Assembly: GCF_020144665.1 (NCBI RefSeq)
Contig: NZ_JAAHBQ010000056.1
Coordinates: forward strand, 1 to 43,364
Direction: 5' to 3'
Length of the DNA stretch: 43,364 nucleotides
Source: Oscillatoria salina IIICB1
Lineage (GTDB): Bacteria; Cyanobacteriota; Cyanobacteriia; Cyanobacteriales; SIO1D9
The notes below the pieces were generated by a model, which did no database searches, was not told the DNA's origin, and was given only the letters and a program-made list of their open reading frames with translations. Positions 1 through 8,298 of this stretch are shown here, one piece after another; positions within the stretch are counted from its first letter, which is position 1; each line of letters starts with the position of its first letter. A program made the position numbers and the translations under genes.

Positions 1-1893
1 ATCGTGCTAAACAAGATGGACAATCAGTTCTCTATACCGGAATCAGAGTTGACAGAAACGGCAACGAAAGAAATATTAGCCTCCGAGTTGGCTTTGAGCC
101 AGAAAATCCCGCCCTCGAAAATTACCCAAAAATTGGGTAATGTGGAAATTCGAGGCTTTACTCCCGCTAACCCAGACCAAGAAAAGGTTTGGATGGCTAG
201 TTACTATCCGGTGGATTTACTTGATGGCAATCGAGGGGTAGGTGCGGTGATGATTGAAATTACTCATCGCATTCATGCTGAAGAAGCGCTGCGGGAAAGT
301 CAAGGAAAACTGCTCGAAGCCCAACATCTGGCTCAAATTGGCAGTTGGGAAGTCAGCGTCGGGGAAGCTTTTGACTTGAATGAAGCAAGATTTCTGGGTT
401 CGCCAGAATTATTTAGGATTTATGGTATCGAACCGCAAGAGGATTTCCGTTTTGCCCGATTACTCGAATGTCATCCTGTAGAAGACCGCCAGCAATGGCA
501 GGAAGCGATGATACGGTTGCTGGAAAATCTTACGCCTTACAATTTAGATTTGCGGTTTCATCGTCCCGATGGCGAACTGGGCTATATCAACATTATCGGA
601 CGGGCGACTCAGGAAGAAGGACAGATTACGAAGGTTTACGGCACAATTATGGACGTGAGCGAACCCAAACGGATCGAAGCTCAACTGATGCGTCAAAATC
701 AAGCTTTAGAAGATGCGATCGCGATCGCTCAAGCTGCGGATTCTGCTAATCAAGCAAAAAGTGAGTTTCTCGCGAATATGAGTCACGAAATTCGCACGCC
801 GATGAATGCTATTCTTGGGGTCAGCGAGCTTTTATTGCGGGGTCAAGTTAGTCCCGAACAACGCAATCTGTTAGAAATGCTCAGAGCTAATGGGAAAAAA
901 CTCCTCAAACTGATTGACGACATTCTCGATCTCTCGAAAATTGAAGCGAGAAAGTTAAATTTGCATAGTCGTCCTTTCAATTTGGATGAACTTTTGCAAT
1001 CTCTGAATGATTCTTTTGCTTCCCAAGCTAACCAAAAACAAATTCAACTCAACTTGGAAGTTGCAGCCAATGTCCCCAACGACTTAACTGGGGACGATTT
1101 CCGACTCAATCAGGTGTTGAGTAATCTGGTAAGCAATGCGATTAAATTTACTGAAGTTGGAGAGGTGAAGATTACTGTATCTCGTGTAGCTGAAGAAAAC
1201 GCGATCGCTACTTTACGCTTTACCGTCCAAGATACAGGCATTGGTATCGCCCCAGAACAACAAGAAAACCTCTTTCAACCTTTCACCCAAGCGGATAGTT
1301 CCACAACCCGTCAGTATGGGGGAACGGGCTTAGGTTTAACTATCTGTCGCCGAATTGTGCAGTTGATGAATGGAGAAATTGGCGTAGAAAGCAATTTAGG
1401 TGAAGGTTCTACTTTTTGGCTTACTGTACCACTAGAGCGAGTTAGTACCTCGGTTGACGCGGGCGAATCTTCAGCAACTCCAGCAACCACAACACTTTCA
1501 GCATCGCGTTCAACTCCGAGAATCCTGCTTGCGGAAGATAATGCTGATAACCGCGTTCTTTTGTCATTTATGTTGCGAGAGTTGGGTTATGAAGCAGATG
1601 AGGTGGAAAATGGTCGAGAAGCTTTAGAACGCATTAACAACGGGGATTATGACATTGTGTTTATGGATTGTATGATGCCTGTGATGGACGGTTATGAAGC
1701 TACCCAAGCTTTGCGTCAACAAGAAGGAGAAGAACGTCATACAATTGTAATCGGACTCACTGCTAACGCAATGGAAGGCGATCGTGAAAGATGTCTGGAA
1801 GTGGGAATGGATGAATATCTCAGCAAACCTGCGAGTTTGGAGGATTTGGAACGGATTTTGCACTACTGGAGCGAAATTTTAAACCGACGTTAG
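1..1893 (+). CDS. hybrid sensor histidine kinase/response regulator, 5' end outside window
   Basis: The reading frame is open from the first base, so the true start lies upstream; the GTG at 4 is not a convincing start because the first ~95 residues already read as the end of a PAS domain. Residues ~100-225 form a second PAS domain. A short helical linker leads to HisKA at ~255 with the H-box core SHEIRTPMN, then an HATPase domain with DTGIGI and GGTGLGL motifs (~365-480). A receiver domain (~505-620) carries the acidic pocket LLAEDN, the phosphoacceptor region [10 protein letters not shown] and the conserved Lys in YLSKP. It should autophosphorylate on His and pass phosphate to its own C-terminal Asp. 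The signal sensed cannot be read from what is visible. It is followed directly by an inverted-repeat element starting 10 bp after the stop. Confidence 0.9.
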   Translation: MVLNKMDNQFSIPESELTETATKEILASELALSQKIPPSKITQKLGNVEIRGFTPANPDQEKVWMASYYPVDLLDGNRGVGAVMIEITHRIHAEEALRESQGKLLEAQHLAQIGSWEVSVGEAFDLNEARFLGSPELFRIYGIEPQEDFRFARLLECHPVEDRQQWQEAMIRLLENLTPYNLDLRFHRPDGELGYINIIGRATQEEGQITKVYGTIMDVSEPKRIEAQLMRQNQALEDAIAIAQAADSANQAKSEFLANMSHEIRTPMNAILGVSELLLRGQVSPEQRNLLEMLRANGKKLLKLIDDILDLSKIEARKLNLHSRPFNLDELLQSLNDSFASQANQKQIQLNLEVAANVPNDLTGDDFRLNQVLSNLVSNAIKFTEVGEVKITVSRVAEENAIATLRFTVQDTGIGIAPEQQENLFQPFTQADSSTTRQYGGTGLGLTICRRIVQLMNGEIGVESNLGEGSTFWLTVPLERVSTSVDAGESSATPATTTLSASRSTPRILLAEDNADNRVLLSFMLRELGYEADEVENGREALERINNGDYDIVFMDCMMPVMDGYEATQALRQQEGEERHTIVIGLTANAMEGDRERCLEVGMDEYLSKPASLEDLERILHYWSEILNRR

Positions 1894-1902
1894 ACATTGC
1901 TC

Positions 1903-2061
1903 ATACTAAGTTGCACTTAAATATAGTAGGGGTTTTACGTCATCGGTGAGCGAAGCGTTCTCGAAGAGTAGGATCTCCCCAGATCCTACTCTTCGCTCAC
2001 CGATGACATTTTCCCACATTATCGTCTTACAAGGACACTATCTCTGGACGCAACTTGGTAT
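1903..2061. repeat. miniature inverted-repeat element, copy A (159 bp)
   Basis: The ends ATACTAAGTTGC (1903) and GCAACTTGGTAT (ending 2061) are imperfect inverted repeats that extend for about 26 bp. The middle (1939-2007) is a long hairpin whose outer arms begin GTCATCGGTGAGCGAAG and end with its complement. The last ~60 bp match the end of a second copy at 2712-3051 almost base for base. There is no open reading frame inside, so this is a non-autonomous element. Its right arm overlaps the 3' end of the NUDIX gene at 2038-2616 and supplies that gene's last seven codons and stop. Confidence 0.75.
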
Positions 2062-2616
2062 CAACTGCTGTTCGAGATAATTGAGTCCGAGGAAGATAGC
2101 CGCGATCGTTCCAGAAACGCAAATTTCTCCAGCAAATATCTTGGCTTTTACTTCAGTTAAAGGAACCAAAACTACTTCGATTTCTTCTGTTAAATCTAAT
2201 TGTTGTTTACCAGTAGGAATAACATCAAGGGCGATATACAAATGAATTCTATTTGTATCTTTCGGTGGATTATCAAACAAAGTGGCTAATTTAACTAACT
2301 TTTCGGCAACATATCCTGTTTCTTCAGTTAATTCTCGCGCAGCCGCAGTTTCTCCAGCTTCTGACTCTGAGTTAAATCTACCCGCAGGTAACTCTAATAA
2401 AATTTCTTCTACACCATGTCGATACTGACGTACAAAAACAACTTCTTGGTTACGAGTAACTGGCAAAACTACGGCAATGTCTGGTCTAACATTAACAAAA
2501 TAGTCATCAATAATCTTTCCATTCGACAACTGAATTGTATCTTGTCGCACTCGACACCAAATGTTGTCTAATACTAATCGAGAAGCTAAAATTTTCCACT
2601 TGCGTAACTTGGACAT
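2038..2616 (-). CDS. NUDIX hydrolase, ADP-ribose pyrophosphatase-like
   Basis: This 192-residue protein probably cleaves a nucleoside diphosphate linked to another group, ADP-ribose being the usual substrate for this branch. The Nudix box lies around residues 79-102 with the REL-x-EE-x-GY core intact; the spacing between its first Gly and Glu is one residue longer than the textbook box. The upstream beta-strand motif VVFVRQYRHG is typical of the ADP-ribose class. The ATG at 2616 is preceded by a purine-rich AGGGGG. The last seven residues (IPSCVQR) and the stop are encoded by the terminal inverted repeat of the element at 1903-2061, so the natural C-terminus has probably been replaced; this lies outside the catalytic fold and need not inactivate the enzyme. 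Confidence 0.88.
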   Translation of the reverse strand: MSKLRKWKILASRLVLDNIWCRVRQDTIQLSNGKIIDDYFVNVRPDIAVVLPVTRNQEVVFVRQYRHGVEEILLELPAGRFNSESEAGETAAARELTEETGYVAEKLVKLATLFDNPPKDTNRIHLYIALDVIPTGKQQLDLTEEIEVVLVPLTEVKAKIFAGEICVSGTIAAIFLGLNYLEQQLIPSCVQR

Positions 2617-2744
2617 TTTCCCCCTAAAACATTCTCACTTTGGCAAATAACTTACCCCAAAAAAGTAATCTTCAATCTGAAAATTAAATATAGCAGAGAA
2701 CGAGATAATTGTACTAAGTTGCACTTAAATATAGTAGGGGTTTA

Positions 2745-2908
2745 GAGACTAAAATATTTAAATAAATGAAATATCTAGATACAACTTCTTTTTTGTCTGA
2801 TCTTATACCAATTTGTTTTAGATTTACTACATGAAATTGGGTAGAGACGTTGCATTTTAGTCTCTACAGAGTCTGTCTCTGTAGCATTCATTTAGGGAAA
2901 TGGTATTA
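2745..2908. repeat. nested insertion inside copy B
   Basis: Comparison with copy A shows that this segment interrupts the element after TTTA and resumes at TACGTCATCGG, with the dinucleotide TA on both sides (2743-2744 and 2907-2908). Within it, ATACCAATTT (2805-2814) and AAATGGTAT (2898-2906) form a second pair of short inverted ends. A TA duplication would suit an IS630/Tc1-type miniature element; that attribution is inference. Confidence 0.55.
2841..2867. repeat. palindromic dispersed repeat, GTAGAGAC family, copy 1
   Basis: GTAGAGAC at 2841-2848 pairs perfectly with GTCTCTAC at 2860-2867 around a short loop that begins GTTGCA. Related hairpins occur at 3235-3262 and 41182-41209, and a GTCGAGAC variant flanks the tnpB remnant at 23505-23708. 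Confidence 0.7.
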
Positions 2909-3051
2909 CGTCATCGGTGAGCGAAGCGTGACGCGCAGCGATAGCGACGTTAGGAGCGTCAGGATCTGGGGAGATCCTGAGCGAAGCGAAGGATGACATT
3001 TTTCCATATTATCGTCTTACAAGGACACTATCTCTGGATGCAACTTGGTAT

Positions 3052-3440
3052 CAGGACATCTTCATTTTCGGAAAACTTTGCTAGCCTAAGCTATTATCGT
3101 TGTTTACTGTTCACTGCTATATTTGCCACACTGCAACCAATTTTGATATTATCATAATTTGCCAACTAAATTTTGAGTGAAATTAATTTTTCTGTATTCT
3201 TATGCACTCTAATTTTGCTATAATAGTAAAATTTGTAGAGGTATTGCCGGCAACGTCTCTACACTAAACAATTAAATATTTTTACAAATCAGCTACTATT
3301 GCTATATGCTAAATAAATTTTTCAGTTGGCTAGATATATATGGTTAACTCGCGCTCAAATTTTTAAATTCTGTTGAGAATTTTGCTTGGCTTCGCTATTT
3401 AGTTGTTACTAATTTCTTTGACTAAACTTGAGAAAAAATC
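3052..3440. other. AT-rich intergenic region upstream of murL
   Basis: No gene is seen here. It holds the GTAGAG palindrome at 3235-3262, and otherwise AT-rich sequence that must contain the murL-murD2 promoter. I could not pick a convincing -35/-10 pair. Confidence 0.5.
3235..3262. repeat. palindromic dispersed repeat, GTAGAGAC family, copy 2
   Basis: GTAGAG at 3235-3240 and CTCTAC at 3257-3262 flank the perfect inner palindrome TTGCCGGCAA (3244-3253). It could fold as a hairpin in RNA, but it has no T tract and lies upstream of murL, so it is read as a dispersed repeat and not as a terminator. Confidence 0.7.
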
Positions 3441-4832
3441 ATGAATCTTGAGCAATTACGCCAAAAACATCCGCGCTTAATTTACCAAAGTTATAACTAT
3501 GAAATAGTCGAGCAAGAATTAAAAGCAAACTGGAAATTTTGCTTAGAACCAGATATTATTTTTACACCCAAAATCATTGTTCCTATCGAGGCAAATTTAG
3601 ACAAAAAACAAATAGAAAATTATATTTTTCATTTAGGATTAATCGAATTAATTAGTTATTGGAAAGCGGCTTGTCCTCCCGAAGTTGTTATCCAACCAGC
3701 GAAAATTTCTCCAGCACAAATCGAGTGGTTACATGACTTAGTTATTCACGGTTTAGGAGAATTTTATTACACTAATAATATTGACTTCACTGCTACCGAT
3801 TTTCTGACAATTACTTGCGAAAGCGATCGATTGATTCCTACTGCTTCGCTGGAAAAAGAACATCAAGGTGATTTAATTTTAGTTGCTGGAGGTAAAGATT
3901 CTTCAGTCACGCTGGAAATTTTAAAAGAATTACCAAACCCCAAGGGAACGTTAATTCTTAACCCCACCAGATCGGCAATTGATAGTATTAAAATTGCTGG
4001 CTACGACTCTCCAATAACTGTTAAAAGAACTATCGATCCCAAGTTGATTGAATTAAACCAAGCTGGCTACTTAAATGGTCATACTCCATTTTCGGCTTAT
4101 TTAGCATTTTTAGGCACATTTATCGCCGATTTATACGGCTATAAAAATGTCATTGCTTCTAACGAAAATAGCGCCGACGAGCAAAATACTATCTTCCACG
4201 AATTGAAAATTAATCATCAATATTCTAAGAGTTTTCGCTTTGAACAAAGATTCCGAGAATATGGCGATCGCTATTTAACTTCCGCAGTAAGTTACTTTAG
4301 TTTCCTCCGTCCGTTATTAGATTTACAAATTGCCGGATTATTCGCTGAATTTCCGCAACATCATGCGTCTTTCCGCAGTTGCAACGTTAATCAGAGAAAA
4401 GATTCTTGGTGCAAACAATGTCCGAAATGTGCTTTTGTTTATCTCTCCTTATTTAACTTTTTACCCTACCAAGAAATGCTCAATATTTTCGGGGACGATC
4501 TTTATCTAAAACCCGAAATTCAAAGTTCCTTAAAAGGTGTTGCGGGAATCAGCGAACATAAACCATTTGAATGTGTAGGTACAGTGGAAGAATCAAGAAT
4601 TGCTCTTGCGCTCAGTGCCAAAAAATATGAGAAAATGAATGAAGAAATACCGGAAATTGTTCGCTTAGTAGAGCGAGAGGTTTCCGGAAACGAGAGCCTC
4701 GGGATTGAAGCTATAGCCGAAAAACTTTTGACTCAATGGAGCGATCGTCATTATTTACCCCAAAAACATGAAACTATTTTAAGGCAAAAATTGACCTCAG
4801 TCAGCCGCAAACTCCTGGAAAATTTAAATTAA
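3441..4832 (+). CDS. murL: UDP-MurNAc-L-Ala-L-Glu epimerase (MurL)
   Basis: The 463-residue protein matches the MurL family, first described in Xanthomonas, which inverts the terminal L-Glu of UDP-MurNAc-L-Ala-L-Glu to D-Glu in an ATP-dependent reaction. Visible family features are an ATP-pyrophosphatase-like loop AGGKDSS at 149-155, the SNENSADEQN segment at 240-249, the NHQYSKS motif at 258-264, and a cysteine cluster C314-x9-C324-x2-C327-x2-C330 that looks like a metal site. The ATG at 3441 gives the expected family length. murD2 starts 49 bp downstream on the same strand, so the two are probably co-transcribed; the ligase would make the substrate of the epimerase. It is cytoplasmic. The family call rests on motif recognition without a database search. 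Confidence 0.85.
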   Translation: MNLEQLRQKHPRLIYQSYNYEIVEQELKANWKFCLEPDIIFTPKIIVPIEANLDKKQIENYIFHLGLIELISYWKAACPPEVVIQPAKISPAQIEWLHDLVIHGLGEFYYTNNIDFTATDFLTITCESDRLIPTASLEKEHQGDLILVAGGKDSSVTLEILKELPNPKGTLILNPTRSAIDSIKIAGYDSPITVKRTIDPKLIELNQAGYLNGHTPFSAYLAFLGTFIADLYGYKNVIASNENSADEQNTIFHELKINHQYSKSFRFEQRFREYGDRYLTSAVSYFSFLRPLLDLQIAGLFAEFPQHHASFRSCNVNQRKDSWCKQCPKCAFVYLSLFNFLPYQEMLNIFGDDLYLKPEIQSSLKGVAGISEHKPFECVGTVEESRIALALSAKKYEKMNEEIPEIVRLVEREVSGNESLGIEAIAEKLLTQWSDRHYLPQKHETILRQKLTSVSRKLLENLN

Positions 4833-4881
4833 AATCAAAAAAATTGCTGAATAAATTTCCGATTAGTAACTAAGCAAAAAA

Positions 4882-6270
4882 ATGGCAGAAATTGAAGGTA
4901 AATCAATCTTAATTCTGGGATACGGTAGAGAAGGACAAAGTGTTCATAAATACTTATTAAAACACTATCCAGATCGAGTTATTGGAATTGCCGATCTAAA
5001 TGAAGTTAAAGATTGCTTTGACTCCAAAGCAAAAATTCATAGCGGTGCAAATTACTTATCTGCTATTTCCGAATATGATGTCATTGTACGTTCTCCGGGA
5101 ATCACTTTACTAACACCCGAAATACAAGCTGCGCGATCGTCAGGAAAAGAGGTTACTTCAGCAACTAACATTTTTTTGTCAGAATGTCAAGGTACTATCG
5201 TAGGAATTACAGGAACTAAAGGCAAAAGTACCACTTCCACGCTCATTTTTGCCATCCTGAGTAAGCATTATCCTGATGTAAAATTAGTTGGTAATATCGG
5301 TCAACCATCTCTAGATTATTTAGAAGGAGCAAATGAAGAGACAATTTTCGTTTTAGAACTTTCTAGTTACCAATTATCTGACGTTCAATCTAGTCCAAAT
5401 ATCTCAGTTTTACTAAATATTGTTCCCGAACATCTCGATTATCATGGCGGTTTTGCAGGTTATGTCGCTGCGAAAGAAAATATTTTGAAATATCAAACAA
5501 AGCAAGATATTATTGTTGGTAATCCCAATCATGAAACTGTCGGTCAAGCAATTCACAAAAGTGTAGCCCAGAAAATTTATTTTTCCCCAGAAAAAAATTT
5601 TGATTATGACTATACAGCTTACATAGAAGATGGATATATTATTAGCCAGCTTCAAAATGGAAGCAAGGAAAAAGTTATTTCTGTAGAGGAGATTCCCCTA
5701 ATTGGCTTTGGCAATTTAGAAAATACGTTAGCAGCAACTACAGTAGGAATAATCTTGAATGTACCTACTGCTTTAATTGCTGAAGCAATTAAAGAATTCA
5801 AGCCCCTCAGACATCGTTTAGAGTTTGTTGGTGAATATCGAGGAATTCGCTTTTACGATGATTCGATTGCGACAATTCCCGAAGCTGCGATTAATGCGAT
5901 CGCGGCTTTAGGAGATGACGTAGAAACGCTAATTCTGGGAGGTCACGATCGCGGACTTGACTTTTCTGAGTTAGGCACTTATATTATTAGTAAACCGATT
6001 AAAACTTTGATTCTATTTCCCGACACAGGAACCCGAATTTGGTCAGCAGTTTGTCAAGCTGAACCAGAGGAGAAAAAACGACCTCAGAAATATGATGTTA
6101 CCTCGATGGAAGAAGCAGTAAAAATTGTTTACAGCAATACGTCACCGGGTAAAGTTTGCTTGCTTTCACCTGCTTCTCCTCGGACTCGTTGGTTATTTCA
6201 CAGTTTTGACGAGAGAGGAGATACTTTTAAAAAGTATGCAATTGAATTAGGAAAATCTCTAGAAGTTTAA
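4882..6270 (+). CDS. murD2: UDP-MurNAc-L-Ala:L-glutamate ligase (MurD2)
   Basis: This 462-residue Mur ligase has an N-terminal nucleotide-binding fold (LILGYGREGQS), a P-loop GITGTKGKST at 108-117, and central and C-terminal Mur ligase domains with the LGGHDRGLDF segment. A conventional MurD adds free D-Glu. In the MurD2 branch the enzyme adds L-Glu, and MurL then epimerises it. The assignment to MurD2 rests mainly on the adjacent murL and on an N-terminus that differs from usual cyanobacterial MurD; sequence alone does not prove the choice of enantiomer. The end of the gene faces the D-glutamate cyclase genes, with 104 bp between stop codons. A second, ordinary murD elsewhere in the genome cannot be excluded. 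Confidence 0.8.
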   Translation: MAEIEGKSILILGYGREGQSVHKYLLKHYPDRVIGIADLNEVKDCFDSKAKIHSGANYLSAISEYDVIVRSPGITLLTPEIQAARSSGKEVTSATNIFLSECQGTIVGITGTKGKSTTSTLIFAILSKHYPDVKLVGNIGQPSLDYLEGANEETIFVLELSSYQLSDVQSSPNISVLLNIVPEHLDYHGGFAGYVAAKENILKYQTKQDIIVGNPNHETVGQAIHKSVAQKIYFSPEKNFDYDYTAYIEDGYIISQLQNGSKEKVISVEEIPLIGFGNLENTLAATTVGIILNVPTALIAEAIKEFKPLRHRLEFVGEYRGIRFYDDSIATIPEAAINAIAALGDDVETLILGGHDRGLDFSELGTYIISKPIKTLILFPDTGTRIWSAVCQAEPEEKKRPQKYDVTSMEEAVKIVYSNTSPGKVCLLSPASPRTRWLFHSFDERGDTFKKYAIELGKSLEV

Positions 6271-6374
6271 TCAATAAGAAACTAGGAAATCTGCATAATG
6301 GTAATCAATCTTCAAGCCGTTCCTTGTTCGGATTCTCCTAGCCTGAAAAATGGACGAAGAAGTAGGAATTAGTG

Positions 6375-7301
6375 TTAAGTTAAATCGGCGGCTTGACAAA
6401 TATATTCTAAGACTTGACGATGAACTTCCCAAGGTAAATTATCCACTGATAAAGTTGGCAAACCTGTAACGCCATCCACAGCAACTTTTTGCTCGATAAG
6501 AGTCTGTAAAATACGATAATCGGTGTCTGAATTTAATCCTTTAGTTAAGTTAGCTTGTAGATCGGGTCTGAGTAAAGAGAGAGCAGCCAATAAACCTAAA
6601 CCTCCCCAATTAGAAACACCGCAAACGATGAGATAATCGCTAGGAATAACACAAGTAATTTTTTCGCCTTGACTGATATTATTGATGACCAATTCTAGAG
6701 GTAATTTCCCCATACCTAACTCATTACCGCCATCACCAATAGCGATCGTTGTAGCGTTACTTTTGCTAAAAAGAAGATGTAAAGGCGCTGTGTAGGCTGT
6801 GATATCTTTACCTTTCATATTACGGATTTTACCATCAAAACTGGGTCCGGCTCTTTCAATCGAAATCAGATGAGAAATCGACTTAGATCCCCTTTCCCAG
6901 GAATTGAGAATCGAGGTAACTTGGCTGACATCTTCCCCCAAGACATCAAAAGCAGTGTCAGCCGGGACTTTTGCGGCTTCAGCAGCAATTTTCACTGCAT
7001 CGAGACAAAAGCGATCGCTAACTAATCTTACTGGAATTCCCGCCCGAATCAGCCCTGCGGCTAAATGAGCAGCAGCGATCGGACCATCAGTTTCCGCAGC
7101 CGGAGGATTTCCGTGAGGAATAAAAAAACCTGTCATAATAGCCACATGAGGTGAAGAATGTTCAGCCAAAGATTTCGCTGCACCGCATAATTCTCCTCTG
7201 CTAAACTGTGCTAATGGCTCAATTCCTCTACCTACATCCTGACTACAAATACTTTCAATTTTTGCTATTTTCGCTAAGACTTTTTCAGAATAATTAGTCA
7301 T
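6375..7301 (-). CDS. D-glutamate cyclase, C-terminal-type subunit (GLUCM-like_C, former DUF4392)
   Basis: The protein corresponds to the C-terminal domain of vertebrate mitochondrial D-glutamate cyclase (DGLUCY), which converts D-Glu to 5-oxo-D-proline. Recognisable motifs are TGFFIPHG near the N-terminus, AETDGPIAAAHLAAGL, and GDGGNELGMGK in the middle. I start it at the ATG at 7301 (308 aa); a TTG at 7328 would add nine residues and overlap the preceding gene, and neither start has a clear ribosome binding site. It lies 11 bp downstream of the DUF1445 gene on the same strand and the two are surely co-transcribed. In vertebrates the two domains are fused into one protein; here they are separate. 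Cyclase activity is inferred from the family. Confidence 0.82.
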   Translation of the reverse strand: MTNYSEKVLAKIAKIESICSQDVGRGIEPLAQFSRGELCGAAKSLAEHSSPHVAIMTGFFIPHGNPPAAETDGPIAAAHLAAGLIRAGIPVRLVSDRFCLDAVKIAAEAAKVPADTAFDVLGEDVSQVTSILNSWERGSKSISHLISIERAGPSFDGKIRNMKGKDITAYTAPLHLLFSKSNATTIAIGDGGNELGMGKLPLELVINNISQGEKITCVIPSDYLIVCGVSNWGGLGLLAALSLLRPDLQANLTKGLNSDTDYRILQTLIEQKVAVDGVTGLPTLSVDNLPWEVHRQVLEYICQAADLT

Positions 7302-7312
7302 TTCAGTTACGC

Positions 7313-8095
7313 TTAAAAACCTAAACAATCATCCTTAAGATCGCTAACAAACATATGTCCCGGAGCATGGGTAATTGCCAACTCTGGTTTCGCTTCCAGA
7401 ATAGCAAGTTGAGTTGTCACTCCACAAGCCCAGAATACAGGTAATTCTCCCTCATTGATAGTTACCGAATCGCCAAAATCTGGACTATCTATTTCCTTAA
7501 TTCCAATTGCAGCCGGATCGCCAATTTGAATTGGCGATCCATGTGCTTTTGCATAACGTCCAGTAATTTGTACCGCTTGAATCGCTTGATTCATAGATAA
7601 AGGACGCATCGAAACTACTAAATTTCCCGAAAAAACTCCTGCGGATAAACAAGGAATATTTGTTTTATACATCGGCACATTTTTTCCTTCTTCAATATGT
7701 CTCACAGGTAAACCCACACGCAACATTGCCGCTTCAAAGGAAAACGAACAACCAATCAAAAAAGCCACTAAATCGTCGCGCCAAAATTCAGTAATTTCTG
7801 TTACTTCTTCTCCTAAATTGCCATTACGAAAAATCCGATACCGAGGTAAATCTGTCCTCACATCTGCCCCCGAAGCGATAATTTTTGGTTCCGGATTTCC
7901 TACTTCAGTTACATCTAAAACTGGACAAGGTTTAGGATTGCGCTGACAGAAAAGCAAGAAATCAAAGGCTAATAATTTAGGTAGAATTACCAAATTAGCT
8001 TGGACATATCCAGAGGCTAAACCTGGTGTAGGAGTGACTAATTTTCCAGTTCGACAAAGCTGGCGAATTTCCGCAGGGTTTAAAGATGATTTCAT
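7313..8095 (-). CDS. D-glutamate cyclase, N-terminal-type subunit (YcsI-like, former DUF1445)
   Basis: The protein belongs to the family long annotated as 'putative hydro-lyase' (YcsI, DUF1445), now named after D-glutamate cyclase. Family hallmarks are the TPGLASGYVQANL opening, FLIGCSFSFEAAML, the RHIEEGKNVPMYKTN stretch, VSMRPL, and the end motif ITHAPGHMFVSD. I start it at the ATG at 8095 (260 aa), because the family begins at this point; an ATG at 8167 would add a 24-residue hydrophobic extension that members do not normally have. It is the first gene of a two-gene operon with the C-terminal-type subunit and faces murL-murD2. Confidence 0.82.
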   Translation of the reverse strand: MKSSLNPAEIRQLCRTGKLVTPTPGLASGYVQANLVILPKLLAFDFLLFCQRNPKPCPVLDVTEVGNPEPKIIASGADVRTDLPRYRIFRNGNLGEEVTEITEFWRDDLVAFLIGCSFSFEAAMLRVGLPVRHIEEGKNVPMYKTNIPCLSAGVFSGNLVVSMRPLSMNQAIQAVQITGRYAKAHGSPIQIGDPAAIGIKEIDSPDFGDSVTINEGELPVFWACGVTTQLAILEAKPELAITHAPGHMFVSDLKDDCLGF

Positions 8096-8298
8096 CGATA
8101 GTTTGGGGCAAATTTCACTGTTTACTGACTTTATTACATAAATTAGTAAAAGTAAAGCTCGTGCCATAAATATTGATTAAGTAAATTTAAATCATATTTA
8201 GACTTGGTTATTGTTAAAATTGTTACAGACAATGATACAATTAAATAATTATCAAAAATTAGGAGTTAAACTGATAACTAAAACTGGTTGCGATCGTT

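Larger units (their letters stand above)
2712..3051. repeat. miniature inverted-repeat element, copy B, interrupted
   Basis: The left end TACTAAGTTGCACTTAAATA and the right ~60 bp, ending GCAACTTGGTAT at 3051, match copy A (1903-2061). The centre differs in two ways. A 164-bp segment (about 2745-2908) is inserted where copy A is continuous, and the GTCATCGGTGAGCGAAG hairpin arm is followed by a variant GACGCGCAGCGATAGCGAC segment. No coding capacity is seen. Confidence 0.72.
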
